From: an uncultured bacterium
Lineage (GTDB): Bacteria; Bacteroidota; Bacteroidia; Sphingobacteriales; Sphingobacteriaceae
Length of the DNA stretch: 14,652 bases
Assembly: GCA_903958995.1 (NCBI GenBank)
Contig: CAJBVG010000138.1
Span: 1-14,652, forward strand
Direction: 5' to 3'
Below the pieces are notes generated by a model. It was not told the DNA's origin. It was given only the letters and a program-made list of their open reading frames with translations, and ran no database searches. A program made the position numbers and the translations under genes. Shown one piece after another: positions 1-7,648 of the stretch (the first letter of the stretch is position 1; each line of letters begins with the position of its first letter).

Positions 1-1713
1 GACGGAATTAATTTTCCGAATACCATTGTAATGAACGTTGGTACCAATAATTTATATTCAGCTATAAGTTCTATACCATCGCAAGCATTAGCAACTACAG
101 TATACTATAAAGTAAATGCTAGTGATAATATTTCTCAAATGAGCACGAGTGCTGTTCAACAATATACTGTTACAGCGGCTTCAAGTTCACAATGTGCAAC
201 AGATTTAATTTTCTCTGAATACTTAGAAGGAACATCGAACAATAAATATTTAGAAATTTATAATGGCACAGGTGCATCTATAAATTTAAGTGATTACAAA
301 GTAAATCTTTATGCAAATGGATCAACTGCTTCATCACAAGAATTAATATTAAGTGGAACGCTTAATAATGGTGATGTTTATGTCATTAAAAATTCAGCAG
401 CTACTTTATATACAGGAACTGCAACTCCAAGTAATGTTACTTTCTTTAATGGTGATGATGCTGTTGCGTTGTCAAAAATTTCTACTAGTCAATATATTGA
501 TATCATAGGTAGAATTGGCGAAGACCCTGGAACTGCTTGGACAGCAGGAAATATCAGTATGTTAAACCACACATTAGTTAGAAAGGCAAACGTAATACAA
601 GGAGTAGCTACTAACCCAACATCTGGATTCCCTACATTGGGTACAGAATGGGACATCGATTCAGTAGATATTGCAACCTACCTAGGAGCACATACCATGA
701 ATTGCCCAACAGCAACTGGTAGCATAAGCACTACAGCATTTAGCACAAGTTCATTATGCAAAGGTTCTGTAATCAATGTAGCTTTTCAAGTTACAGGAGG
801 TATCAATGCGAACAATATATACACTGCCGAATTATCGAATGCTAGTGGAAATTTTAGTAACCCAATAACAATTGGAACATTAAACTCTACAAACTTGAGC
901 GATGTCATTACTGCAATGATACCTATGAATACCACTGCAGGTAATGGATACAGAGTTCGTGTAATTGCTAGCAATCCACAAATTACTGGTGCTGACAATG
1001 GAAGTAATTTAACCATTAATAATTTACCAATTATTGATGCTGGTCCTGATGTATTTATTTGCAAAGGTTTTGCAGCAGTATTAACCGCAACAGGTGCACA
1101 AAATTTCTATTGGGATAATGGTGCTGGCGATACAGCTACAGTTACTGTAATGCCTACAGAAACTACTTATTATGCTGTAACAGGTATTGATGCTAACGGC
1201 TGCAGTAATACTGATACCGTAATGGTTTATGTTGGAGGTACAGATGTACCAGTAGTTACACAACCGATTCCAACTTCATTACAATCAAGTATAGCAGATG
1301 GAAACCAATGGTATAAAAACAATCAGATGTTGCAAGGTGAAAACGATGCAGTTTTAAACGTTTCTTTTTCAGGAACGGGAACCTATTATACTATAGTGAC
1401 TGATGTTTCAGGTTGTATAAGTGATACCTCTAATAAAGTTTATGTGTTAGTTTCTGGATTAATAACCAACAGAAATAACATCGTAAAAATATTCCCAAAT
1501 CCTAATCATGGTGAATTTACAATTGATGTCAATTCAATTGAGAAAGGAACATATAAGGTAGAAATAACTAATACAATCGGGCAAGTTATTGAGCATTTCG
1601 AAATAGATAGTCAAAATATGAACACCATTAAAACTCAATTAAAACAAGGGCTTTACAATGTAGTCCTCAAGAATAATAAGAAAATATATTCCGGAGTTAT
1701 TATCATAAACTAA
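1..1713 (+). CDS. T9SS cargo protein with lamin-tail domain, 5'-truncated
   Basis: The reading frame is open from base 1 and the ATG at 31 is internal, so this is the C-terminal part of a larger protein. The first ~55 codons look like the end of an Ig/FnIII-type module. Bases ~190-705 match a lamin-tail domain (LTD): FSEYLEG, NKYLEIYNGTG, NGDDAVAL, then an IDIIGRIG core. A following ~100-residue module ends in GYRVRVIASNP and GSNLTI, a pattern common in Bacteroidota adhesin-like proteins. Two Ig-like modules follow (~1030-1230 and ~1255-1465, the latter with a QWYKN core). From ~1480 there is a type A T9SS sorting domain (FPNPNHGEFTIDV, then GLYNVVL and a short basic/hydrophobic end). T9SS cargo is exported by Sec, crosses the outer membrane through the Por/Spr machinery, loses this domain and is usually anchored to the surface or released. 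No catalytic domain is visible here; an enzyme could lie upstream of the window. The substrate is unknown. Confidence 0.9.
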   Translation, partial: DGINFPNTIVMNVGTNNLYSAISSIPSQALATTVYYKVNASDNISQMSTSAVQQYTVTAASSSQCATDLIFSEYLEGTSNNKYLEIYNGTGASINLSDYKVNLYANGSTASSQELILSGTLNNGDVYVIKNSAATLYTGTATPSNVTFFNGDDAVALSKISTSQYIDIIGRIGEDPGTAWTAGNISMLNHTLVRKANVIQGVATNPTSGFPTLGTEWDIDSVDIATYLGAHTMNCPTATGSISTTAFSTSSLCKGSVINVAFQVTGGINANNIYTAELSNASGNFSNPITIGTLNSTNLSDVITAMIPMNTTAGNGYRVRVIASNPQITGADNGSNLTINNLPIIDAGPDVFICKGFAAVLTATGAQNFYWDNGAGDTATVTVMPTETTYYAVTGIDANGCSNTDTVMVYVGGTDVPVVTQPIPTSLQSSIADGNQWYKNNQMLQGENDAVLNVSFSGTGTYYTIVTDVSGCISDTSNKVYVLVSGLITNRNNIVKIFPNPNHGEFTIDVNSIEKGTYKVEITNTIGQVIEHFEIDSQNMNTIKTQLKQGLYNVVLKNNKKIYSGVIIIN

Positions 1714-1715
1714 AT

Positions 1716-1750
1716 AAAAAAAAGCCCTGAAAATTTCAGGGCTTTTTTTT
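1716..1750. terminator. Bidirectional Rho-independent terminator
   Basis: A perfect stem GCCCTGA (1724-1730) / TCAGGGC (1736-1742) has a 5-base AT loop. It is flanked by an A-run on the left and a T-run on the right, so it works in both directions. It ends the plus-strand T9SS gene (stop at 1711-1713) and the minus-strand DUF1304 gene, whose TAA (1749-1751) overlaps the T-run. Confidence 0.93.
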
Positions 1751-2126
1751 ACCCCATAATTGCATACAGGATAATGGCAATCGTAATTAAAGCAGGTAAT
1801 GCTTGTACGTAAAATATTTTCTTAGACGCAGTCATCGCCCCATAAATACCAGCTATACTAATACACGATAAAAAGAATAGTGCAACATTAGCTTGCCACT
1901 GAGGATCAGAAATAAGCAAACACCAAATTAATCCAGCCGCTAAAAATCCATTATACAACCCTTGATTTCCTGCTAATGTTTTCGTTGGCTTAAATAGTTC
2001 ATCGGGCATCGCTCCTTTGAATGTTTTTTTTCCTAAAGTTTCCCAAGCAAACATTTCCATATATAAAATGTAAATGTGCTCTAATGCAATAAATGCAACT
2101 AATGCGGAGATGATGTAGTGAAGCAT
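1749..2126 (-). CDS. DUF1304 family small membrane protein
   Basis: A 125-residue protein with four predicted membrane segments (about residues 2-20, 54-72, 79-99, 104-124) and short loops. It carries the features of the DUF1304 family: an N-terminal EHIYILYMEMFAW stretch, a polar loop with a KPTKTLAGNQGLYNGFLA signature, and a hydrophobic C-terminus. Length matches the family (~120 aa). It presumably sits in the inner membrane; no biochemical role is established for the family and I infer none. It lies 81 bp downstream of tsaD on the same strand, separated by inverted 7-bp repeat arrays, so it may be the last gene of a tsaD transcript or have its own promoter. The start is the ATG at 2124-2126, directly before the first membrane segment; no better upstream start is seen. 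Confidence 0.88.
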   Translation of the reverse strand: MLHYIISALVAFIALEHIYILYMEMFAWETLGKKTFKGAMPDELFKPTKTLAGNQGLYNGFLAAGLIWCLLISDPQWQANVALFFLSCISIAGIYGAMTASKKIFYVQALPALITIAIILYAIMG

Positions 2127-2163
2127 GATATTAAATTCTAAATTTTAAATTCTAAATTCTAAA
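2127..2163. repeat. Heptamer tandem array (AATTCTA type), left arm
   Basis: Consecutive 7-bp units: AATTCTA (2134), AATTTTA (2141), AATTCTA (2148), AATTCTA (2155), preceded by a degenerate unit GATATTA (2127). The array begins right at the start codon of the DUF1304 gene. It is the inverse of the array at 2179-2213 (TTTAGAA/TTTAAAA type), so the transcript could fold into a long AU-rich hairpin. Confidence 0.85.
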
Positions 2164-2178
2164 TAATGGTACAATAAA

Positions 2179-2213
2179 TTTAAAATTTAAAATTTAGAAT
2201 TTAGAATTTAAAT
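2179..2213. repeat. Heptamer tandem array (TTTAGAA type), right arm
   Basis: Five consecutive 7-bp units: TTTAAAA (2179), TTTAAAA (2186), TTTAGAA (2193), TTTAGAA (2200), TTTAAAT (2207). The last unit contains the tsaD stop codon (TAA, complement of 2208-2210), so the array starts precisely at the gene end. With the inverse array at 2127-2163 it flanks about 15 unique bases. Confidence 0.87.
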
Positions 2214-3227
2214 ATGGTATCTCGCCAAGGGAGCAACATCTTGCCCAATGAATTCGCCTTTTAAATACTTCTGGTAGCCTGCAATGGCAATCATACCGGC
2301 ATTATCCGTACAATATTCAAATGCAGGAATAAAGGTATTCCAACCTTTTTTATTCGCTAAGCGCTGAAGTTCGGCACGTAATCCTGAGTTTGCAGATACC
2401 CCACCTGCTATTGCAATATCTGTTATTCCTAATTGATCAGCTGCTGCTTCTAGCTTATTTAGTAAAATACTGATGATTCTCGATTGAATTGAAGCACATA
2501 AATCGTTTAAGTTCTCGGCAACGAAATTTGGATTCGTTTTGCTTTCTTTTTGTATGAAATATAAGATTTGCGTTTTTAAACCCGAGAAACTAAAATTGAA
2601 CCCCGGTATTTGTGGCTCCGTAAATTTGTACTTATTAGCATCCCCTTCTTTCGCATGTTTATCAATTAATGGCCCACCTGGATAAGGTAATCCTAACATT
2701 TTAGCCGACTTGTCAAATGCCTCACCTGCTGCATCATCAGTTGTCTCTCCCATAACTTCCATCTCGAAATAATCTTTTACCAAAACTATTTGTGTATGCC
2801 CTCCAGAAACGGTTAAGCATAAAAATGGAAAAGATGGTTTTGGAGTGTCAATAAAATGAGCCAACACGTGTGCTTGCATGTGGTTTATTTCGATTAGTGG
2901 AATAGATAAGCCCAATGCAAATGCTTTAGCAAAAGAAGTACCTACTAAAAGTGCCCCTAATAAACCTGGACCTCGAGTAAAAGCTACTGCATTGATATCA
3001 TTTTTGCTTATTTTAGCGTTTTTGATAGCAGAATCAACAACAGGGATAATATTTTGTTGATGAATACGGGAAGCAATTTCAGGAATTACACCTCCATATT
3101 GTTCGTGGATAGCTTGAGTTGCCGTAACATTCGATACGATTTGGCCATCAATACAAATTGACGCAGATGTCTCATCACAAGATGATTCTATGCCTAATAT
3201 GATTGTTTTTTTTAACGAATAACTCAT
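2208..3227 (-). CDS. tsaD: tRNA N6-adenosine threonylcarbamoyltransferase TsaD
   Basis: A 339-residue protein, the usual length for TsaD (Kae1/Qri7/YgjD, ASKHA fold). In the family it moves the threonylcarbamoyl group from threonylcarbamoyl-AMP to A37 of ANN-decoding tRNAs, with TsaB and TsaE as partners, in the cytoplasm. Visible signatures: GIESSCDETS (12-21), the metal-binding HMQAH pair (His116, His120), a phosphate-binding VSGGHTQ loop (~140-146), PYPGGP (181-186), GGVSANSGLR (275-284) and the third metal ligand Asp308 in TDNAG. All key residues are present, so the enzyme should be active. The start ATG (3225-3227) is the only one near the family N-terminus. The diverging TamB-like gene begins about 6 bp away, so its promoter must lie inside that gene's 5' end. 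A heptamer array follows the stop. Confidence 0.98.
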   Translation of the reverse strand: MSYSLKKTIILGIESSCDETSASICIDGQIVSNVTATQAIHEQYGGVIPEIASRIHQQNIIPVVDSAIKNAKISKNDINAVAFTRGPGLLGALLVGTSFAKAFALGLSIPLIEINHMQAHVLAHFIDTPKPSFPFLCLTVSGGHTQIVLVKDYFEMEVMGETTDDAAGEAFDKSAKMLGLPYPGGPLIDKHAKEGDANKYKFTEPQIPGFNFSFSGLKTQILYFIQKESKTNPNFVAENLNDLCASIQSRIISILLNKLEAAADQLGITDIAIAGGVSANSGLRAELQRLANKKGWNTFIPAFEYCTDNAGMIAIAGYQKYLKGEFIGQDVAPLARYHI

Positions 3228-3233
3228 TACTAG

Positions 3234-6200
3234 ATTATAAAAAAGTTTGCCAAAATATCAGCCTGGGTTATCGGAAGCCTAATTAGCGCACTGCTAATTT
3301 TGTACTTCCTATTCCGAATGCCTAGTGTGCAAACCTGGGTCGCTCAACGTGCTGCAAGTTATTTATCCTCGCAATTACATACAAATATAAGACTTAAAGG
3401 TGTTGATATCGAGTTCTTCAAAACAATTGTGCTGGAAGATGTCTATATCGAAGATCAACATCGAGATACTTTATTATCAGTTCATCTTTTAAAAGTAAAT
3501 ATTGGACCAATACTATTAGAAAAAAATAAGTTCACTTTAAATTCTCTGAAACTTATCGACCCGGTATTTCACTTGAAAGTTTACAAAAACGAAAAACACT
3601 CCAACCTTCAATTTATACTCGATTATTTTGCCAGTGCACCAGATACTAGCACAACTGGTTTACCCCTTGATTTAAAAATCAAATCTTTGCAACTCAAAAA
3701 TGCAGATTTTATTTATTCTGATGCTAATATTGTAAACGAGGTTCCTGGTGTAATCGATTACGACCATATACATGTTCGTAATTTTGATGCCGATTTTAAA
3801 TCATTTGCATTATGGCAAGGAGAAATAAGATCGGAGATTAAAAAAATTAGTCTAACCGAACAATGTGGATTTAAAATTAACCAACTCTCAGGAAATTTAA
3901 AGTTTACAGATACTGAAATTGAAATAGCAAATTTACTGCTACTAACCCCACACTCCAATATACACGATTACTATTCGATGCGATTTGATTCGCTTGCTGA
4001 CTTTGGTGATTACATTAACAAAGTACGTATGTATGCCGACTTTGATCAAAGTATAGTTTCGTTTAAAGATATTCGCTACTTCGCATCGGCAATTAGTAAA
4101 TACACGCAAGTGATGATGCTTAATGGAAAGGTAAATGGTACGGTTGCTCATTTAAAATCAAAGAGTTTTCAATTATACACTGGTAAATCAACTAAGCTAG
4201 ATGGTGAAATTTCTATCAAAGGCTTGCCCGACATTTACCACACAGACTTCTATGCTAAACTAAATCGTTTCAGCACAAACTATGATGACATTACCAGTTT
4301 ACTTAGAGGAATCGATCAAGATTCATCAGCTATGGTAATTCCTGAAGAGCTCACAAATGCTGGTCAGATTGAATATGTTGGTTATTATACAGGTACTGTT
4401 TTTAACTTCAAGGTGAATGGTCAGGCTAAAACAAATATTGGAAATTTAGTAACTGATTTCCACATGGACATCATACCGAAAGTACCTACCTATGATGGAA
4501 CAGTTCAAACTATTGGTTTTGATTTAGGAAAATTTTTCAATTCAACCGTTTTAGGTCCAGCATCCTTAACTGTAAAAGTAGATGGAAAAGGTTTTAACAT
4601 TCACGATTTGAAAGCAACCATTGAAACTAATGTGAGTGATATCGTAGTGAATAACTACGATTACAAAAATATAATCGGTAAGGGAGATATAGCGAGTAAA
4701 ACTTTCAAGGGCAATGTAAACATCAATGATAAAAACATAAAGCTGTTGTTTGATGGAAACATAGATTTCAACGATCTAGCAAATCCTGTCTTCGATTTTA
4801 AATCGGACGTGAAACATTTAGACATGTTAGCCTTAAATATTTTAAAGGATAGCATTATTATACAGAGCAAGGTGAATGTTAATTTTATCGGGAAAAATTT
4901 AGATAACATTATTGGGTCCTTAAATTTCAAAGACACTAAAATTGAATCTAGAGATAATCATGAATACACCTTTAAAGAAATTAGTATCGATTCGAAATTT
5001 GATGGGAAAGGCAAAAGTTTAAGCTTATCATCTGACTTAGTAGAATGTGGAATTAGTGGAGAATATAAACTAAGTACCATCGCTTCAGCCATTAAAAGTG
5101 TAGTGAAAATCTATTTGCCAAGTTACAACTTGGGTAAGATTTCCAAATTTGATAACCAAGATTTCAATTTTTACTTAATTGTAAATGATGCAAAACCAAT
5201 CACAGATATTTTATACCCAACCTTAGAAATATCTAAAAAAGCAGAACTTCGTGGCTACCTAAATACTGAAAAAAATATATTAAGAGTAAACAGTGGTATC
5301 GATTTTATAAAATACGATTATCTAAAATTCGAAAATGTAATATTCGACGGCGAAAACGATGCAAATGTATTCGATTTTAACATTGCCAGTTCGAGAGCTT
5401 TTATCAATGACAGTATTAACATCAATAACATTGCGATTGCCAATGCTATTAAAAATGACAGTATACAATTCAATATTAAATTAGCTGATAAATATTCGCC
5501 AAATCAATTGGACTTAAATGGATTATTTACTATTAATAGTGAAAATCCAGTACTTCAATTTCTTCCATCCGAAATCTTAATAGATAGTCAGCAATGGGTA
5601 TTAGAAGATAGCTTTGAAGTTGAATTTGCACGAAACAAAAAAATATATGTCAGTGACTTTGAAATTAAAAATGGAAATCAACGATTGTATGCAAGCGGTG
5701 TTATATCGAAAGATTTTGATGATCAGTTCGGTATTGATTTTCAAAATGTAAGCTTAAAGAGTTTCAATCAGGTCTTAAAAAAATACAATGTAAATATACA
5801 AGGGAATCTAAATGCTAGAACAAAAATCAATGGAGTATTAGATGAGAGTATATTGATTTCTAACTTAAACATTACTGACCTCATTTACAACAACGATACA
5901 ATTGGAAATTTGCTTTTTAATAATACTTGGGACCCAAAATCGGATTTAATTAATCTGAATGGAAGTATCTATAACAAACGTCTAAAAACATTTGAAGTTG
6001 GAGGCACAGTGAGCACGAGCAGATCGAAGAATAGTTTGAATGTTGATGTAATCATGAACGAAACTGAGTTATCCGTTGTTGAGCCATTTGTAAATGAATA
6101 CGTATCAAATATTAGTGGAAAAGCTACTGCTGATTTAAAAATTAGAGGCAGTTTAGACAAACCAGCAATCAATGGATATTTAACATTAAAGAATGCTTCA

Positions 6201-7598
6201 CTGAAAGTAAACTACCTAAATGCTCAGATTAAAGCATCAGATCAAGTTCGATTATCAGAAAACAAAATCTATTTTGATAACGTACAGATTAAAGATTTTG
6301 AAGGCAACAAGGGTAATGTAAGTGGAAGTATTTCGCACGATTACTTTGATAAATTCAATTTAGACATTAAACTACAGGCCAATAATATATTGTGTTTAAA
6401 TACCACATCTAAAGATAATGACTTGTATTATGGCAAAGCCTATGCAACAGGTCTATTTACTTTTAAGGGACCTATAGAAGACATAAAAATAGATATAAAT
6501 GCAAAGACAGAAAGAGGCACAAAATTCTTCATTCCTTTAGATGGGACTAGTGCGGTTTCTAAACAGAACTACATTCGATTTATCAACAACGATTCTACTC
6601 TTACCAAAAAAGAAGACTACCGAATCAACTTATCAGGCATAAGCATGAACATGAATCTTCAAGTTGATGAACAATCGGAAGTGCAATTAATTATGGATCC
6701 TGTTTCAGGAGAAATCATAAAAGGAACAGGGAATGCAGAATTACGTTTAGTAATTAACTCACTTGGAAACTTTGAGATGTATGGCATTTATGAAATTGCA
6801 CAAGGTGAATATAATTTCACTTTACAAAATTTAATCAATAAGAAATTTAAAGTTGATAAAGGGGGAACCATACGTTGGAATGGAGATCCACTTAAAGCAA
6901 AAATTAATTTAACGGCCGTTTATGAGACTCGCCCACAAATTTTACCATTAATACTTTCTGCAAGTCCGAGTGATACGAACACGTATGCTTCTACACAACG
7001 AGTAAAAACGGAGTGTGTTTTGAATATGAAAAATGATTTAATGTCGCCAGATATAAATTTTGGAATACGATTCCCGGAAGACCAAAGTTTAACAACAAAA
7101 GTTGGAGGATATTTAGCGAATGTCGATAACTTAAACAACCAAGTAGCAAGCTTATTGGTGTTCGGGCGATTTAGTAATACTGGTAGTACAAATAATAGTT
7201 TCGTACCAACAACTGGATTTTTAACTGCACAACTTTCTAGTTTAGTTTCTACAAAAAATTTCGACTTGAATTTGGCGAATGGTGTTGGAGGCTCTTTACG
7301 TTTGTTTAATGATCGTATTACAATTGATGGAACTATCAATACAGCATCAAGTTCTACAAGTACAACAACAACGCAAACCGCTACAGCCAGTGCTATTACA
7401 GGCGACGTTAACATTGAATATAAAATCAGTAAAGACGGGCGATTCAAAGCAAAAGGGTTCCAACGAAATGACAATAGTTCGGATGTATTAAAACGTGGAA
7501 CGAATCAATTGGAACAAGGCGTAGGCTTATTCTATCGAATAGAATTCGACACCTTCGGCGAACTTTACCGTAAACTTTTCAAAAAGCAATCTAAATAA
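3234..7598 (+). CDS. TamB-like translocation/assembly (AsmA-like) protein
   Basis: About 1454 residues. It begins with a signal anchor (KK, then WVIGSLISALLILYFLF) followed by VQTWVAQRAASYLSSQL, the usual N-terminus of Bacteroidota TamB/DUF490 proteins. A very long repetitive beta-rich region (bridge-like lipid transfer fold in the family) follows. The C-terminal TamB domain (~6650-7580) carries GNAELRLVINSLGNFEMYGIYEI and KGGTIRWNGDPLKAKINLTAVYETRP. It should sit in the inner membrane and span the periplasm, acting with an Omp85 partner (TamA/TamL, not seen here) in outer-membrane assembly or phospholipid transport. The first standard start in frame is TTG at 3300, which would cut into the membrane anchor. 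The frame is open from 3234 after a TAG at 3231-3233, so I place the start at ATT 3234 or ATA 3237, both unusual. It diverges from tsaD and converges on ribBA. Confidence 0.9.
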   Translation: MIKKFAKISAWVIGSLISALLILYFLFRMPSVQTWVAQRAASYLSSQLHTNIRLKGVDIEFFKTIVLEDVYIEDQHRDTLLSVHLLKVNIGPILLEKNKFTLNSLKLIDPVFHLKVYKNEKHSNLQFILDYFASAPDTSTTGLPLDLKIKSLQLKNADFIYSDANIVNEVPGVIDYDHIHVRNFDADFKSFALWQGEIRSEIKKISLTEQCGFKINQLSGNLKFTDTEIEIANLLLLTPHSNIHDYYSMRFDSLADFGDYINKVRMYADFDQSIVSFKDIRYFASAISKYTQVMMLNGKVNGTVAHLKSKSFQLYTGKSTKLDGEISIKGLPDIYHTDFYAKLNRFSTNYDDITSLLRGIDQDSSAMVIPEELTNAGQIEYVGYYTGTVFNFKVNGQAKTNIGNLVTDFHMDIIPKVPTYDGTVQTIGFDLGKFFNSTVLGPASLTVKVDGKGFNIHDLKATIETNVSDIVVNNYDYKNIIGKGDIASKTFKGNVNINDKNIKLLFDGNIDFNDLANPVFDFKSDVKHLDMLALNILKDSIIIQSKVNVNFIGKNLDNIIGSLNFKDTKIESRDNHEYTFKEISIDSKFDGKGKSLSLSSDLVECGISGEYKLSTIASAIKSVVKIYLPSYNLGKISKFDNQDFNFYLIVNDAKPITDILYPTLEISKKAELRGYLNTEKNILRVNSGIDFIKYDYLKFENVIFDGENDANVFDFNIASSRAFINDSININNIAIANAIKNDSIQFNIKLADKYSPNQLDLNGLFTINSENPVLQFLPSEILIDSQQWVLEDSFEVEFARNKKIYVSDFEIKNGNQRLYASGVISKDFDDQFGIDFQNVSLKSFNQVLKKYNVNIQGNLNARTKINGVLDESILISNLNITDLIYNNDTIGNLLFNNTWDPKSDLINLNGSIYNKRLKTFEVGGTVSTSRSKNSLNVDVIMNETELSVVEPFVNEYVSNISGKATADLKIRGSLDKPAINGYLTLKNASLKVNYLNAQIKASDQVRLSENKIYFDNVQIKDFEGNKGNVSGSISHDYFDKFNLDIKLQANNILCLNTTSKDNDLYYGKAYATGLFTFKGPIEDIKIDINAKTERGTKFFIPLDGTSAVSKQNYIRFINNDSTLTKKEDYRINLSGISMNMNLQVDEQSEVQLIMDPVSGEIIKGTGNAELRLVINSLGNFEMYGIYEIAQGEYNFTLQNLINKKFKVDKGGTIRWNGDPLKAKINLTAVYETRPQILPLILSASPSDTNTYASTQRVKTECVLNMKNDLMSPDINFGIRFPEDQSLTTKVGGYLANVDNLNNQVASLLVFGRFSNTGSTNNSFVPTTGFLTAQLSSLVSTKNFDLNLANGVGGSLRLFNDRITIDGTINTASSSTSTTTTQTATASAITGDVNIEYKISKDGRFKAKGFQRNDNSSDVLKRGTNQLEQGVGLFYRIEFDTFGELYRKLFKKQSK
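3250..3257 (-). promoter_or_regulatory. Possible -7 element for tsaD
   Basis: Read on the minus strand this is TATTTTGG, one base off the Bacteroidota -7 consensus TAnnTTTG and 23 bases before the tsaD ATG. It would lie within the first codons of the TamB-like gene. I see no convincing -33 TTG at the right distance, so this is only a candidate. Confidence 0.22.
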
Positions 7599-7619
7599 TT
7601 TAAAACTTAGAATTTAGAA
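7599..7619. repeat. Heptamer array between convergent gene ends
   Basis: Three 7-bp units: TTTAAAA (7599), CTTAGAA (7606), TTTAGAA (7613). They fill most of the 28 bp between the stop codons of the TamB-like gene (7596-7598) and ribBA (7627-7629), beginning on the base after the TamB-like stop. The units are the same type as the right arm at 2179-2213. Confidence 0.75.
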
Positions 7620-7624
7620 TTAAG

Positions 7625-7648
7625 TGCTATTTTCCTTTCAAAATAGCA
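7625..7648 (-). terminator. Hairpin over the ribBA stop codon, possible terminator
   Basis: A perfect 9-bp stem TGCTATTTT (7625-7633) / AAAATAGCA (7640-7648) with a 6-base loop. It includes the last codons and the TAG stop of ribBA. No T-run follows on the minus strand, only the AT-rich heptamer array, so it may be a weak terminator or an mRNA-end stabiliser. No other terminator is seen between the two convergent genes. Confidence 0.45.

Noticed and set aside
3236..3245. A-AAA-AAG slippery site as programmed -1 frameshift to start the TamB-like gene
   Set aside because: A -1 shift does not lead from the only upstream open frame (TTG at 3203) into the TamB frame; a +1 shift would be needed, for which this motif is not typical.
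3300..3302. TTG as the start of the TamB-like gene
   Set aside because: It would remove most of the N-terminal membrane anchor encoded in the same open frame just upstream.
6920..7474. 184-codon open frame on the minus strand
   Set aside because: It lies wholly antisense to the conserved TamB C-terminal domain and has no recognisable domain; it is a shadow of that gene.
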